A stretch of 64,000 nt of DNA from Vanessa cardui (taxonomy: Eukaryota > Arthropoda > Insecta > Lepidoptera > Nymphalidae): contig NC_061127.1 of assembly GCF_905220365.1 (NCBI RefSeq), forward strand, positions 4,340,001-4,404,000. The letters are read 5' to 3'. A model generated the notes under the pieces. It searched no databases. It was given only the letters and a program-made list of their open reading frames with translations, and was not told the origin of the DNA. Below are positions 22,315 through 34,330 of this stretch, piece by piece. The first letter of the stretch is position 1. Every line of letters begins with the position of its first letter. Made by a program: the position numbers and the translations under genes.

Positions 22315-23328
22315 ATGGTAAAGGCAAGAAAATATGTTGTTAAAAAATACTTCGAAGGCGTACCAAAAAGGTCTGATTACGAAATCGTTGAATACGAAAT
22401 ACCACCTCTGAAAGATGGCGACGTTTTGGTCAAAACTGAATGGGTCAGCGTGGACCCGTACTTGCGTTCTTACCATCGGGTTCACCCGGTGCCGTACGAC
22501 CAATTTAGTTTTCAAGTTGGTATAGTTCAACAATCCAAAGACCCTAATTTTCCTGTAGGAAGCCGAATTGTATCCCATAAAGGGTGGTGTGACTATGCAG
22601 TGATAAATGTAGCAAAAGATGTCCGGAATTACTATTTAGATGTAACTTATAAGTTACCAGATTTAAAAGGCATGTCCCCGTCGATAGCTATTGGTACAGT
22701 TGGAATGCCTGGACTTTCGGCTTATTTTGCATTTTTGGAAGTTTGCCAGCCCAAAGCCAGAGAAACTGTAGTTGTAACCGGTGCAGCAGGAGCAGTAGGT
22801 TCTGTTGTCGGACAAATTGCTAAAATCAAAGGATGTAAAGTCATCGGTTTCGCTGGATCGGACGATAAAGTAGAATGGTTGGAGAAGGAACTCGGATTCG
22901 ACAAAGCCTTTAATTATAAGACCGCCGATGTCCAGAAGGAGCTTAAAGCTGCCGCACCTAATGGAGTGGATTCTTACTTTGATAACGTGGGCGGTGAAAT
23001 AAGCAGTATAATTATAGGTCAGATGAATAAAAGAGGAAGGGTAGTTGTTTGCGGCAGTATTAGCTCATACAATGAGGATCAAACGAAACTACCAAAAGCT
23101 ACGATCTTACAACCATCTATCCTTGGAAATGAGCTTAGAATAGAAGGATTCCTTATACCAAGTTACATCGACCGCTGGCCTGAAGGCATCGAACAGCTGA
23201 TTACCTGGATAAAGAATGGCCAATTAAAACCAACGGAGCATGTGACAGTCGGTTTCGACAAGATTTTCGACGCATTCGTTGGAATGTTAGCTGGAGAAAA
23301 CATTGGAAAAGCTGTAGTTAAAGTGTAA
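22315..23328 (+). CDS. Prostaglandin reductase 1-like MDR oxidoreductase, copy C
   Basis: Complete 337-residue enone/enal reductase-type protein with WVSVDPYLR (43-51), the Rossmann loop GAAGAVGS (156-163), YFDNVGGE (221-228) and ISSYN (249-253). It differs from copy D at three residues: Q72 for E, V99 for I, and R149 for G. Residue 149 sits in the KxGETVVV turn leading into the first Rossmann strand, where A, B and D-G all have Gly, so C may be impaired; this is inference. Several silent changes near the 5' end of the coding region are private to C. The ATG is at the same place as in all copies. AATAAA lies at 23398-23403. Confidence 0.95.
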   Translation: MVKARKYVVKKYFEGVPKRSDYEIVEYEIPPLKDGDVLVKTEWVSVDPYLRSYHRVHPVPYDQFSFQVGIVQQSKDPNFPVGSRIVSHKGWCDYAVINVAKDVRNYYLDVTYKLPDLKGMSPSIAIGTVGMPGLSAYFAFLEVCQPKARETVVVTGAAGAVGSVVGQIAKIKGCKVIGFAGSDDKVEWLEKELGFDKAFNYKTADVQKELKAAAPNGVDSYFDNVGGEISSIIIGQMNKRGRVVVCGSISSYNEDQTKLPKATILQPSILGNELRIEGFLIPSYIDRWPEGIEQLITWIKNGQLKPTEHVTVGFDKIFDAFVGMLAGENIGKAVVKV

Positions 23329-23455
23329 GGTATTTTACAATGGTAGTAAAACAAAAATTTATAAATTATTTTAATATCACTTACACGTGTGATTTATAAT
23401 AAATATATTTTTAATTGGAATATTTCGTATTTATTTCATTAATTTAATGTCTTTT

Positions 23456-24970
23456 CAACCGACTTCAAAAAGTAGGTAGGTCAGCTACGGTGCCCTTGCC
23501 CCAACAATCAAAAGAAAGAAGCGATACGAGCCCCTTGATTGATCCAGTATATTATTGTGTAAAAGGTAATTTGTAAAAAACATATTTGTTAAAGTATTCT
23601 CGTATTGTTTTTGATAGATATACTGTACGGTTTTATTGGCTGACACCGACTCCAAATATAACAATAATTATAACTACATTATATAATCATAAATCGACTT
23701 TTAAGTAGTCTAATATTTTTCATTTCATTTTACTTAGGAGGACTCTAAAAAATATGTTGAATACGCAATTATTTTTATTACTTTTTCGTGCATATTCATT
23801 TGTTTTAAAATAGTGTTTTGTTTGAAGTCGGTTTTTCTTTTTGTTAAAATTTTTATTTATTTTTTGATTTTAAGTGAAACTGATGTTGACTAACAAAAAT
23901 TTTTTTTTAATATGGATAGATTAAGCGTTTCGTTTATATAAGTCAGAAACTACTTCGAGGATAATTTCAAAGGAAACTTGCGAATAAAGCAAAAATAGTC
24001 TTTCGAAAATGCGGATTTCATACGTCATGCGGCGTAAACTACAAGGATCCCTCGAAAGAGCTGTAATCGACCACAGCAAAAAAACTTTGAAAAAGACCAA
24101 CTATATTTCGTACATCATATGATATCACATTACATACACAAAAATTGATTAAAGATAGTAAGAAATTCTGCCCCATATCGCACCCTAACTGTAAGCCGTA
24201 TAGGAGTTCCGTCAATACATAGTATAAACAAAGTCGCTTTCTCTGTCTCTATATCTTTAAATCTACGAAACGGATTTTGATGCGGTTTTTTTTAAAATAT
24301 AGTGTGATTCAAGAGGAAGGTTTGTGTATATAATACATGAACAATATAGTAAAGAAACACTGATAATTTTAGAAGTTTGCGATGTGATGTCGTAAATAAA
24401 CAAATTCTGTAGAATATTTAGTATCAGTATTGCACCCGTGCGAAGCCGGGGTGGGTAGCTAGTTGACTATAATATTCGACTATGATAATTACATAAACAT
24501 AACCACATTACGGAAGGTGACTCAAATATCCAAATAACCTATAAATAAAAGATTCGACTGAATATCGCTAACGTGCTCCTCAGAATTGTTCCGTTCCCTT
24601 CCGTTCCGTTACTTTGTCATGGATCCTGTGCTCAGAACCTTACCAAACTTTCACCAAATTACCCTTGAAGTATATATTTTATAATAAAAAAAGAATTATC
24701 AAAATTGGTTAACGTGATTTTCAGTTATTCACCTATTTGTCGCGCATATACATAATGCAAATTTAAGACTTATGTCGTTTTCATACGGATACCATCATCG
24801 GAAAAAAATTAAAAAAAAATGGGACCCCACGGGAAGCACTACCTTTCAAACAAAAAAAAAATTATCAAAATCGGTCCCCCCGTAAAAAGTTATGAGGTAA
24901 CAAACATAAAAAAAAAAAAAAAAAAAAAATACAGACGAATTGATAACCTCCTCCTTTTTGAAGTCGGTTG
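23456..24970 (+). repeat. 1.7-kb composite repeat, copy after C
   Basis: It starts CAACCGACTTC at 23456, then jumps into the middle of the head foldback (tcagctacggtgcccttgcc), so most of the left foldback arm is lost. It then runs through the hairpin-CTAG segment (about 24433-24462) to the GAAGTCGGTTG terminus at 24970. It has opposing CGACTTC/GAAGTCG ends and no coding capacity. Confidence 0.78.
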
Positions 24971-25503
24971 AAAAAACAAGAGAAAGTCGCGCATGGAACG
25001 ACATTTTTAAAAATTATTGTAAAAGATTTGATTTGTAAACTTCGGGGCAATAATATAAAAATAAAACCTGAAATAAATAAATATTATACTTTCTACTGGC
25101 GTATTTAATACAAACGTCTTTAACGACGATTCCTTCAATGATGAATCTTACAATATTGTACTCTAACTATATTGGACTAGTAGTCGCCCGCAGCTTCGTT
25201 CGCGTTATAGGTCGGTCGTCATTGATTTTGAGTCGATAACATATGTATATCTGCAAAATTCGGATTATGGAGAAATTAAATAATTAATATACGGTTATAT
25301 TCCGATGACAGTCACCGAGCACTGACAAACAAAGATGTCGCTCGGAAACATTCAGTGAATTATAAATGTCACGTAGGATGGAGAAATCACGAAGGAGATT
25401 GTTCGGTGCGGTCGAGGAAACGTCGACAATTTTGACAAGTTATACCTTAACCTAAAACAACACAAACATAAACAAACTAAAAAAAAAGTAAACTAATAAT
25501 TAA
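24971..25503. other. Intergenic; left edge of the 12-kb segmental duplication at about 25334
   Basis: 25104-25230 aligns with the unit sequence at 38165-38270 (aacgacgattccttcaatga; gcagcttcgttcgcgtt). From about 25334 (caaacaaagatgtcgctcgg) the sequence matches 48033 onward. No gene is present. Confidence 0.6.
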
Positions 25504-25504
25504 T

Positions 25505-25795
25505 TACTTGATGGTAGGGCTTTGTGTAAGCGAGTCTGAGTAGGTACCACTCCACTCATCAGTTATTCTACCGCCAAATAACAGTACTCAGTATTGTTGT
25601 GTTCCGGTTTGAAGGGTGAGTGAGCCAGTGTAACACAGGCACAAGGGACGTAACATCTTAGTTCCCAACGTTGGTGGCACATTGACGATGTAAGGAATAT
25701 TTAATATTTCTTACAGCGTCATTGTCTATGGGTGATGGTGACTACATACCATCAGGTGGCCCATATGCTCGTCCGCCAATCTATACCATAACAAA
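25505..25795. repeat. Lepidopteran interspersed repeat with A-rich tail
   Basis: The segments 'tggtagggctttgtgtaagc', 'gtgttccggtttgaagggtg' and 'tatgctcgtccgccaatcta', followed by poly(A), match from memory a very common lepidopteran repeat. It is present at the same place in the second duplicate (48203-48490), so it is older than the duplication. Confidence 0.75.
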
Positions 25796-26029
25796 AAAAA
25801 TAAATAAAAAAATCCAAGTACCCAAATACTCACTTTTAATAAACAAAAAAAAAACTTAATCTTATTCTTCTGGGACTTTTCGTCAAGATAAAAAACTTAA
25901 TACTCATCATCAGTCGTTGACGTTTCGTGAAAATATTGTTTTTGACACTTTTTTATTACACGATATATTGTTGTATCAAAAAATCACGACGGTAGCGAAG
26001 TTCACGCAAGTCATTGCGCAGTACGCACT

Positions 26030-26477
26030 GAAGGTCGGTATTCACGACAGCGACTTTAGTCGATGGCGACTCAAGTCGCTGTATAAAGTCACTTCTAGAC
26101 AATCGCTGGCGATACAACGACTTTAGTCGCTGCAAATCTGTAATGTCGCTGGCGACTAACGACTTTGTCCAATATTTTATAGTATTTTTTAGCTTCATCA
26201 GCTATTAAGAATATTATATTCATTTATTTTTTCAAGATATTAAATACGAAGTATACCTTAATATCAATATGAAATAAGTACTAATAAGTCGCTGTAATAT
26301 GGACGCATGACATTTAAGTCGCAGAGAAGTCGCTGTCGACTAAAGTAGCTGCCGTGAATACCGACCATTAGTCGCAGAGAAGTCGCAGGCGACTGAAATC
26401 GTTGCGGTCAGTACCGACCTTAAGTCGCAGACAAGTCGCCGTCGACTGAAGTCGCTGCAGTGAATTCGGACCTTAAC
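26030..26477. mobile_element. MITE-like element with GTCGC-rich inverted ends
   Basis: The left end (aaggtcggtattcacgacag, followed by cgactttagtcg) is the imperfect reverse complement of the right end (cgactgaagtcgctgcagtg, then aattcggacctt). The interior is built from repeated agtcgcYg motifs, with about three copies of a ~53-bp unit at 26306-26465. No ORF of substance is present. The second copy is at 48731-49265. Confidence 0.65.
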
Positions 26478-26875
26478 GTTTTTACGAATCAAAAGTGGCG
26501 ATGACGACTAGAGGTGTACTTATCGAGATTCTTTATACAATCGTTTTGTTATCGATTATTTTTATCTCTAATTTTAATATAATCATTTAATTGTGATTTA
26601 AAACGCAATTTAAAATGCAATAAAATTATATCTATTTAATAAGTGATATTAATAAATAATTTATTGTTAGTAATTTTTAGAATTAAAATGCGATTGGCCG
26701 ACAGCAATAGAAAAAACGAAAAAAGAACACTAACCATACTCAAAGTTGAAGTTTTACTTCTAATTTCAAACATCATGCCGAAAATCGTAAGTATTTCATA
26801 AACTGTTTCGTTGGTCGTGTCTCCGTCTTCATTTATTATTATTTGTTTGATGATACCTATGTCATTTTGTTAAAA
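26478..26875. other. AT-rich sequence between MITE and Helitron exons
   Basis: It matches 49265-49424 plus 51486-51715 in the second duplicate, where a LINE is inserted after 'tatatctattta'. It contains an ATGCCGAAAATCGTAAGT start/donor-like sequence (26774) that could be a first coding exon (MPKI) of the zinc-finger gene; speculative. Confidence 0.4.
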
Positions 26876-26881
26876 GCCGGA

Positions 26882-27815
26882 TCTCCTTGCATTTGGTAAA
26901 CATTGCCACAATTGTGGAAAGTGGATGCAGCGAAGGGCTCTTCGTAAAGATGGTGAGTAGTATTTTAGTAGGTATGTAGGACTTTCTGCATTTAAATAAA
27001 ATAATTACTAATTTACTTTCAGTGACATGTAATTTTATAAGACACTGCAAACAAATGCAAATATGCAGTCGTTGTATGGAATGCGACAGCATTATACTCG
27101 GTAAGCGACTCAATATTTTTTTCTATAACCCGACAAATAATAATAATAAATGACCGAAGGCAAAGCGTGTGTTATGCTGTCGTGAACACATACAGAAATA
27201 GACACGATTTTTTCAATTTCACGATTTATGCCCAAGTTTAACTTGAACTTGGCTGGTTCTTATATTATAATTAGACATTATTAATTGTATAATATATTTT
27301 TCCAGATAATTTCAATAATTGCGAGTGTTGTAGCCTACAAACAATAAGGCAGTTAAGAATAAATAAGGCTAAGGCACTTTCAAACCTTTATCCAAAAATT
27401 GAAACTGCTCCATTTGCATCTCCTAAATCACCAACTGCCTCTTCAATACAACCTGATAATTCCCAAGATTTATTTGATGACTTTCAGGTAAGTTAATGGT
27501 GTAGGTTACTGAGTAAAGTAAAATGTAATACTTATTACCAGATAGAGGTGGGAGATATATCTACACCTACATAAATTCACAATACTTATTATTATTATTT
27601 GAATATTTGTCTAATATATTTTCTCCTTTAAGGTTGATAACGAAGAGTTGACGCTAATCGAAGATTCACTGATGACTGATGATGTTTCTTCAAACAGCAA
27701 GGAAAAACAGCTGCTGTCAGTCAGCAGTAATTTTATTTCTTTAGAAGAAGAGAAAGAAAGCATATCAAGTGGCAGGCAGACCCCCGAAGAAACGGAAATT
27801 TCCAAGCAGGTTTAA
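26882..27815 (+). pseudogene. Spliced zinc-finger exons upstream of the Helitron Rep (copy 1)
   Basis: Four exons can be joined in phase by consensus splice sites. Exon a ends at 26952 (before GTGAGT) and encodes GKHCHNCGKWMQRRALRKD. Exon b is 27023-27100, with VTCNF...RHC and CSRCMECD. Exon c is 27306-27487, with NNCECCSLQTIRQLRINKAK and a Ser/Pro-rich tail. Exon d, 27633-27815, is acidic and Ser-rich and ends at TAA. The Cys/His spacing suggests a zinc-binding module. Relative to copy 2, an in-frame 18-bp loss in exon b removes one Cys. It may be the 5' part of the Rep gene or a captured host fragment. The coding frames remain open, so 'pseudogene' is a cautious label. Confidence 0.5.
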
Positions 27816-28000
27816 TACAGAAAATCAACCGCCCAGGGTTAACTATGTATATATTTAGCACTTACAAATAACACCATTCATGTATCATCAGTACATTCAG
27901 TTGGTTCTATGATTTATGAATGTGTTTAATGTGAAGCACTCCATTTTTTAGGTGAAAAAATTAAAATCCATTTTAAAAATTGTTGTCTTAATAGGAAGGT

Positions 28001-28274
<274 letters not shown>

Positions 28275-30800
28275 ATACATAGACCCAGATAGAGCATTAA
28301 AGCCAATTCCAGATATATTATTAGATTTATACAAAGGCAATACGTCTGATGCTAATCATTTTAAGACTAATATACGACATTATAATTCAGCATTTGCAAT
28401 GGCATCCATAATTTCAAACTTGAACACACTCCCTCCAGGATATTTCACTTATAGGATACAAGGGCAAATTTATATAAAAACTGGATCTTTGGTTCCATTG
28501 CAAGGTCATAAAACTCAATACAACCAATTGTAATATTTGTATAATTGAAGATAAAACAGCATTAAATGATTATCTGATTCTAGAAATAACTCATGTAGAA
28601 GCAATATAATGAGGTACTTACAAACAATACTCAATGAATCCAACCCGTATTGTCAAAATATACAAAAAGGTGGCTTCTATCTTAGCTGAAGAGGAATTAA
28701 ATGCGGCCTTAGAAAAGCGACCCAAATATTCGGTATCAATGCAGTTTTATAAATATAAATTTCTTGATTTGCGTCGGTATAATACACCATCAAATAATGA
28801 GGTAGCGGCCGTCTTTGTAAAAGAAAATGGCGAACCTCTATTAAATATAGACTTCTATGTACAAGAATATTTTCAGCATTTAACTACACTCAAATTTACC
28901 AGTCCTAATATTGACCCTCTAGCGTTTCCTCTACTTTTTCCTAATGGAGAACTCGGATGGCATGAAAATCTTAAACACAGAGAAGAGAGACGAACTGCTC
29001 GAAGCCGTTTTACAATGTTACAATTTTTTCAGTATAAACTTGCTGTTCGTAAACATTTTAGCCCATTATTTTACGCCGAAAAACTTTTTCATGAATATTG
29101 TGACTTAGCCTATGTTAGGATTGAATCTCAAAGATTATTGTTTTTTCGAATGAATCAAAAACAGCTCAGAGCTGATAATTATAACCCAAAATGGAGGTTA
29201 TACTATAATAAGAAGAAGAGACGATGGAAGAACAAAAAAAGAAGGATTTCGAGTGTGATAACAGATGGGTGCCCTACAATCCCTATCTATGTAAAAAATT
29301 TAATACTCACATAAATGTTGCAATTTGTTCAAGTGTCAAAAGTGTGAAATATATAAATAAGTATATTTATAAAGGTCAGTACCGAGCAAAGATACAAATT
29401 ACAGTAGCACCACAAGAGTCTAGTGATTACTTGACATTAAGCAATGAACACCATAATGAAATTAAGACTTATATTGATACGAGGTATGTTTCGGCCCCTG
29501 AAGCAGTTTGGCGAATATTTGAATTTTCAATACAAAATGAATCACACAATTATACAGTTAGGTGTTCATTTGGAAAACCAACAAACTGTCGTATTTACAG
29601 ATCAGAATGTTCATGAAGCAGTAGCTAGATCAGCTGAAAAATCAACATTATTAGCATTTTTTGTACTTAATAGAACAGAATAAAGGGCTCGACAGTATCT
29701 TTACACTGAAATTCCGAAACATTTCAGATTTATCCATGGACAATTGCAACCACGAATATCTCAGTCAGCGGCTGATAAAGTAATTGCTAGAATGTATAAT
29801 TATTCCTTTTCTGATCGGGAACGATATTATCTTCGACTATTACTTCTGCACGTCAAAGGGCCGACTTGCTTCACGGATGTTAGAACTTATGAAAATATTA
29901 TTTATAAATCATTTCGAGGAGCTGCTCAACCAGGGGGCTCCTTTTTGACGATCAAGAATGGGAAAGATGTTTGGATGAGGCAATTAATTTCCAACTTCCT
30001 CGGCAATTACGACAACTCTTTGCGTTAATTTGCGTATTTTGTGAAGTAACTGATCCTTATGCTCTTTGGGAAAAGTTTGCATCATATTTTATCGAAGACT
30101 TTACAAGATCACGCCCTGAAATATTAGCCAAGCAGTTAGCTTTACAAGAAATTGATGAAATATTAAAACTCCACGGAAAGAGACTAACAGGTTTTGGACT
30201 TCGAATGCCCGATATTGATGCAAATATTTTCTTATCTGATCCCGTTTATGACTGTGACCTTGAAAAAGCAAATGGCTATAAAAAATATCAAAAATTGAAC
30301 ACTGAACAAAAATATGTGGTCAATACAATACTAAATGCTGTGAATAATCCCAAAGAGAGAAATCTATTTTACCTTGACGGCCCAGGAGGAACTGGTAAGA
30401 CTTTTGTATTTACAACTATTTTACACATTTTAAGATCTGAAAACAAATTATCCCTATAGCGTTTTCTGGTATTGCAGCAACTCTGTTAGATGGTGGCAGA
30501 ACAGCTCACACGCGGTTTAAAATTCCAATTAATTCAGATGAGGATTCTACGTCTCATATGTCGTTAGGGTCACCAGAAGCTGAGTTATTGAAGCAAACTC
30601 ATTTAGTCATTTGGGATGAAGCACCCATGACTAAATATCATGATATTGTTGTAGTTGATTGACTCTTTCAAGATATAATGAAAAATAAATTACCTTTTGG
30701 AGGCAAAATTATGTTATTCGCAGGAGATTTTCGTCAGATTTTACCGGTTGTAGTTAATGGGTCACAAAATAATATTATAAAAGCTTCAATTAAGCACTTT

Positions 30801-31501
30801 TTTTTATTATTCTTTATTGCACAAAAACAAGTACAAAGGGCGGACTTAACGCTATAACAGCATTTTCTGCCAGCCAATCCAGAATAGTGTAGGAGAGTAG
30901 TCAGTAAGGTGTGCACAGAAGTAAAAGAAAATTTTAAAATATATACATAGCAATAGATGCTTATAATAATAATAAATATATATAATGATAATACAATACA
31001 TTGCGATGTTATACATAAATATACATATACATAATATACATAAATATACACAAACAGATACATAATATATAAGTACATAATTATTTAACATATATACATA
31101 AATACTATGTGTATTTACACATATATATATATAATCCAATTATGATAATAATATTGATGAAAAGACATCACACAGTGTTGACAGACGACAGATAAAATTG
31201 TTTTACTTGGCGCTTGAAGGAATCGCGGAAGGAATTGAGAGGATCGTAGGGGCTTATTATGAGTAGAGGAAAGAAGAGAAAATTTAGAGGATAAGTAAGT
31301 GGGAGCATTAGGGTCAGTAAGAATAGAGTAGAGAAGACATAGAAGCCGAGTATATCTACGTTCTCGTATAGGAAGCCAGTGTAACTGTTTCTTAAAACGA
31401 GAAACGTGGTCGAATTTGTGTAAGCTAAAGATAAACCGAATGCCAGTGTTAAGGAGACGATTAAGTTTATGTAGGTGTTCTTCCGACAGATCTAGATTTT
31501 T
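30801..31501 (-). mobile_element. Retroelement 3' fragment inserted in the Helitron 1 helicase
   Basis: It begins with T-rich sequence and tattctttattgcacaaaaa plus gggcggacttaacgc, the same family as 28008-28274 but longer (~700 bp). Flanking agcactttt and agctttt suggest an imperfect target duplication. The uninterrupted site is at about 54620-54640. Tyr-rich open frames on the minus strand here are low-complexity artefacts. Confidence 0.78.
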
Positions 31502-32307
31502 AGCTTTTCAATGTGGCCAAACTTTACTCAACTCCAGTTAGCTCATAATATGAGAGCTCACGATGATTTAGAGTTTGCTCAATGGGTAGCAAATGTAGGT
31601 GATGGATCAGCTAATGAAGATAGTAATGACCACATCGAACTGCCTCAGCGATGCATTGTAAGATAATTCAATTGTAGACCATATTTTTGGTGCTTCCATT
31701 CAATGAAATCTATCCTTATTCTCAAATACGATGATTGTTTTCAATTGAACGACCAAGTTGTCGAGAAAATTCCCGGCCTGCTTAAAATTTATGAAAGTTC
31801 TGACGCTGTGGTTGAGGACGATCATAATGATGTTTTAAACTATCCTGTAGAATTTCTAAATTCTATAACGCCTGCAGGATTACCACCACACATTCTAAAA
31901 TTAAAAGTTGGTTGTATAGTAATGCTATTGAGAAATTTGAACCCGACTGTTGGGTTGTGCAACGGAACCCGTCTTATTGTTAGAGCATTAGCTTCACGTG
32001 TCTTTGATGCCGAAATTATTTGTGGTAGCCATATAGGAACCAGAGTTTTCATTCCTCGAATTCGGCTCCAGCAATCTAATAGTTAACTGCCTTTTAAATT
32101 CAGTCGGCTTCAGTTTCCCATACGCATAGCATTCGCTATGACAATAAACAAAAGCCAGGGACAAACCTACGACAAAATCGGTATATTTTTACCTAATCCT
32201 GTGTTCACCCATGGACAGCTCTATGTTGCCTTCTCTCGAGTTCGAAGATTCGATGATGTAAAAATTCAAATTATCAATAGTACTGAACAAGGCTTGAAAG
32301 GTGATAA

Positions 32308-32840
32308 ATATTTATCGAAAAATGTTGTATATAAAGAAATTTTATGTTAATCAATCTGTGATGTATCTATATAATCTATGGAATAGATAATATTTTTTTA
32401 GTATAAAAAATAGGTATTCATTGTAAAATTACTATTTAAATACTTCCTAATATTATTTTTGGTTTAGCCGATTTCAATAAAGAAGCACATTTATTTTTTT
32501 ATTTTTTAAATATTAGTATGTACTTATCTACCTGTCTAAGTAGAGAAAAAGACCTGAGTGCTTAAAACAAAGAGGTTTACAGGGACAAAAATATTTATCG
32601 AAAAATGTTGTAAATAAAGAAATTTTTTGATAATCAAACTGTGATGTATAATAGAAAATATTTCTTTATAATTACTTTTGCCAAATTCTCGGATAGGTAC
32701 TCATTGTAAAATTACTATTTATATTTTTATTTTTTAATTTAGTAAGTACTTATCTACCTGTCTAAAGTGGAGAAAAAGACTGAGTGCTTAAAACAAAGAT
32801 GTTAACATAGACAAAAATATGATTTGTTAATTTGTCTTAG
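32308..32840 (+). repeat. Tandem duplication of the Helitron gene end and 3' UTR
   Basis: The ~282-bp stretch beginning atttatcgaaaaatgttgta (about 32312) is repeated from about 32592, with later shared segments (cttatctacctgtctaa; gagtgcttaaaacaaaga) in each half. It is present in both Helitron copies (second at 55434-55965), so it predates their duplication. Confidence 0.75.
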
Positions 32841-32992
32841 TTTATTTTGAAAGTTGATTTAAAATAAAAATCATTTATGTAAAAACTTTTGCAGTGTTTG
32901 TTTACTATATTTAATATTATTTGAGAACCTATGACTACAGAAATAATCTACTTACATTTTGCTCCTAGATATGTTTTATTAGTTAAATTTGA

Positions 32993-33020
32993 CCCGAGCG
33001 AAGCCGGGTTTTCATCTAGT
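32993..33020 (+). terminator. Helitron 3' terminus (hairpin + CTAG|T)
   Basis: Stem CCCG-GC/GC-CGGG with a GAA loop, seven bases of TTTTCAT, then CTAG and host T. It matches the family rule of a GC hairpin just upstream of CTRR. The same arrangement is at 56159-56186. Confidence 0.8.
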
Positions 33021-33779
33021 ATATTATTAATATGGATTTATTTCATGTATGTGAACTTCGTTATTTGGAGAAATTAACTCTCTGTTTGCTCACATGTAAA
33101 GGTAAATATAAGTATGTAGCCAAATTCTTTTTAACTATTTGTTCTGCAGTGTTTAAGTTTTTTTTTTCTTAAAAAATAGCGAATGAACGTATCCCAATCA
33201 CCAATCTTTTCATCGTTCTACTCGGTATGAAGTCTATTGCATATTTCTCAGTAATACAGATGTACTACTACCGATGGTAAATATAACTGAAAAATCATAA
33301 AATATCTACGAAGGAAAAAATAAATAAAGAGCCTTTAAAACTGAATAAAACAATGTGACTAAAACTTGCAAATGTTTTTTTTTTTAATTTCATCCCTCAT
33401 AGGTATAGTGAAATGAATTGTTGGAGTAAAATTTTGCATTAGGTTTGTGATTCCACTATTTTTTAAAGATAACTATGACATCGATTAACAATTCATTTTG
33501 GTAATTTATTTTTGTTTATCTAGGTAGATGACAACGCTTTTTACGAGGTATTTAATAATGCAAGAGTCATATCTCTAAATAGCCCGAAGCGTTGCAAAAA
33601 ATAGCAATAATCTAATGTGATTAATAGTAATAATATCTGAGGACTAACCAAAATTTCGATTGCTCGATGGTATATTTTCTAGGATATTTGTCACCAACAA
33701 TGTCGCAGAAACCTAACTGAACCGATGTTTGTTAGGTTTCGGCTAGCGTTCTTGACCACTAGTCCATTGAAATGCTACA
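33021..33779. repeat. Conserved intergenic-unit block (copy 2)
   Basis: It runs on directly from the Helitron end with tattaatatggatttatttc and aligns with 17007-17770. A deletion near 33370 shortens it relative to copy 1. Non-coding. Confidence 0.75.
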
Positions 33780-34330
33780 AAATATAGGCCTGCATATATA
33801 TAATATAGGCTCATGAACATTTTTTTGAGGAGGCCATTTTATTTCATAAACCTGTAGGGGGAGGGGGGTCAATATAAGCTAAAAGCCAAGTTTGTGGGGT
33901 TGGCGCCCTTGTCCCCCGCCCGCCATATTGGAAAAGGGGGTGAGAGCGTATTTTTTTAATATAACGTAGAAACTATTTGTCCTACAGAAAATTTGTAAAA
34001 CATAATTTGTAGCAAATCGCTTGAAATACAATTATGTCTATATGACTTTTTATTCTAAAACCAATATTTAAACAGTTACAAGCAAAAAAGTGAATTTTTT
34101 TGTCAAAAATTAACTTTTTTGCTAAATAACTTTTTTTCTATTAAATTTAGCGAAAAAATAGCTGAGTACTATTTTGTAGAGAACATTCTCATTTTTATTT
34201 TTCGCTAGGATTTTTTTTGTTTTCGTTCAATTTGAACCTAGTTAGGCCGCTCCAAAGTTAACTAGGTTCATGAACGTCTGGGTTATTACCCCTAAAACAA
34301 TATGCTAGATATATTTTAATAATTTAGTGT
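33780..34330. repeat. Unclassified element shared by the two segmental duplicates
   Basis: Present here and at about 56945-57470 only. It contains a G-rich tract, 'ggcgcccttgtcccccgccc' and, near its right end, a hairpin with 11-bp arms gaacctagtta/taactaggttc (34234-34269). It has no coding capacity. It may be a non-autonomous transposon; its ends are not proven. Confidence 0.5.

Noticed and set aside
26030..26200. Open frames across the GTCGC-rich region (25917-26126 plus, 25956-26198 minus)
   Set aside because: Composition follows the repeated agtcgc motif of the MITE; there is no protein-like conservation between the two MITE copies.
30734..31139. Tyr/Ile-rich minus-strand open frames with membrane-like character
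   Set aside because: Low-complexity AT-rich tail of a retro insertion inside the Helitron helicase.
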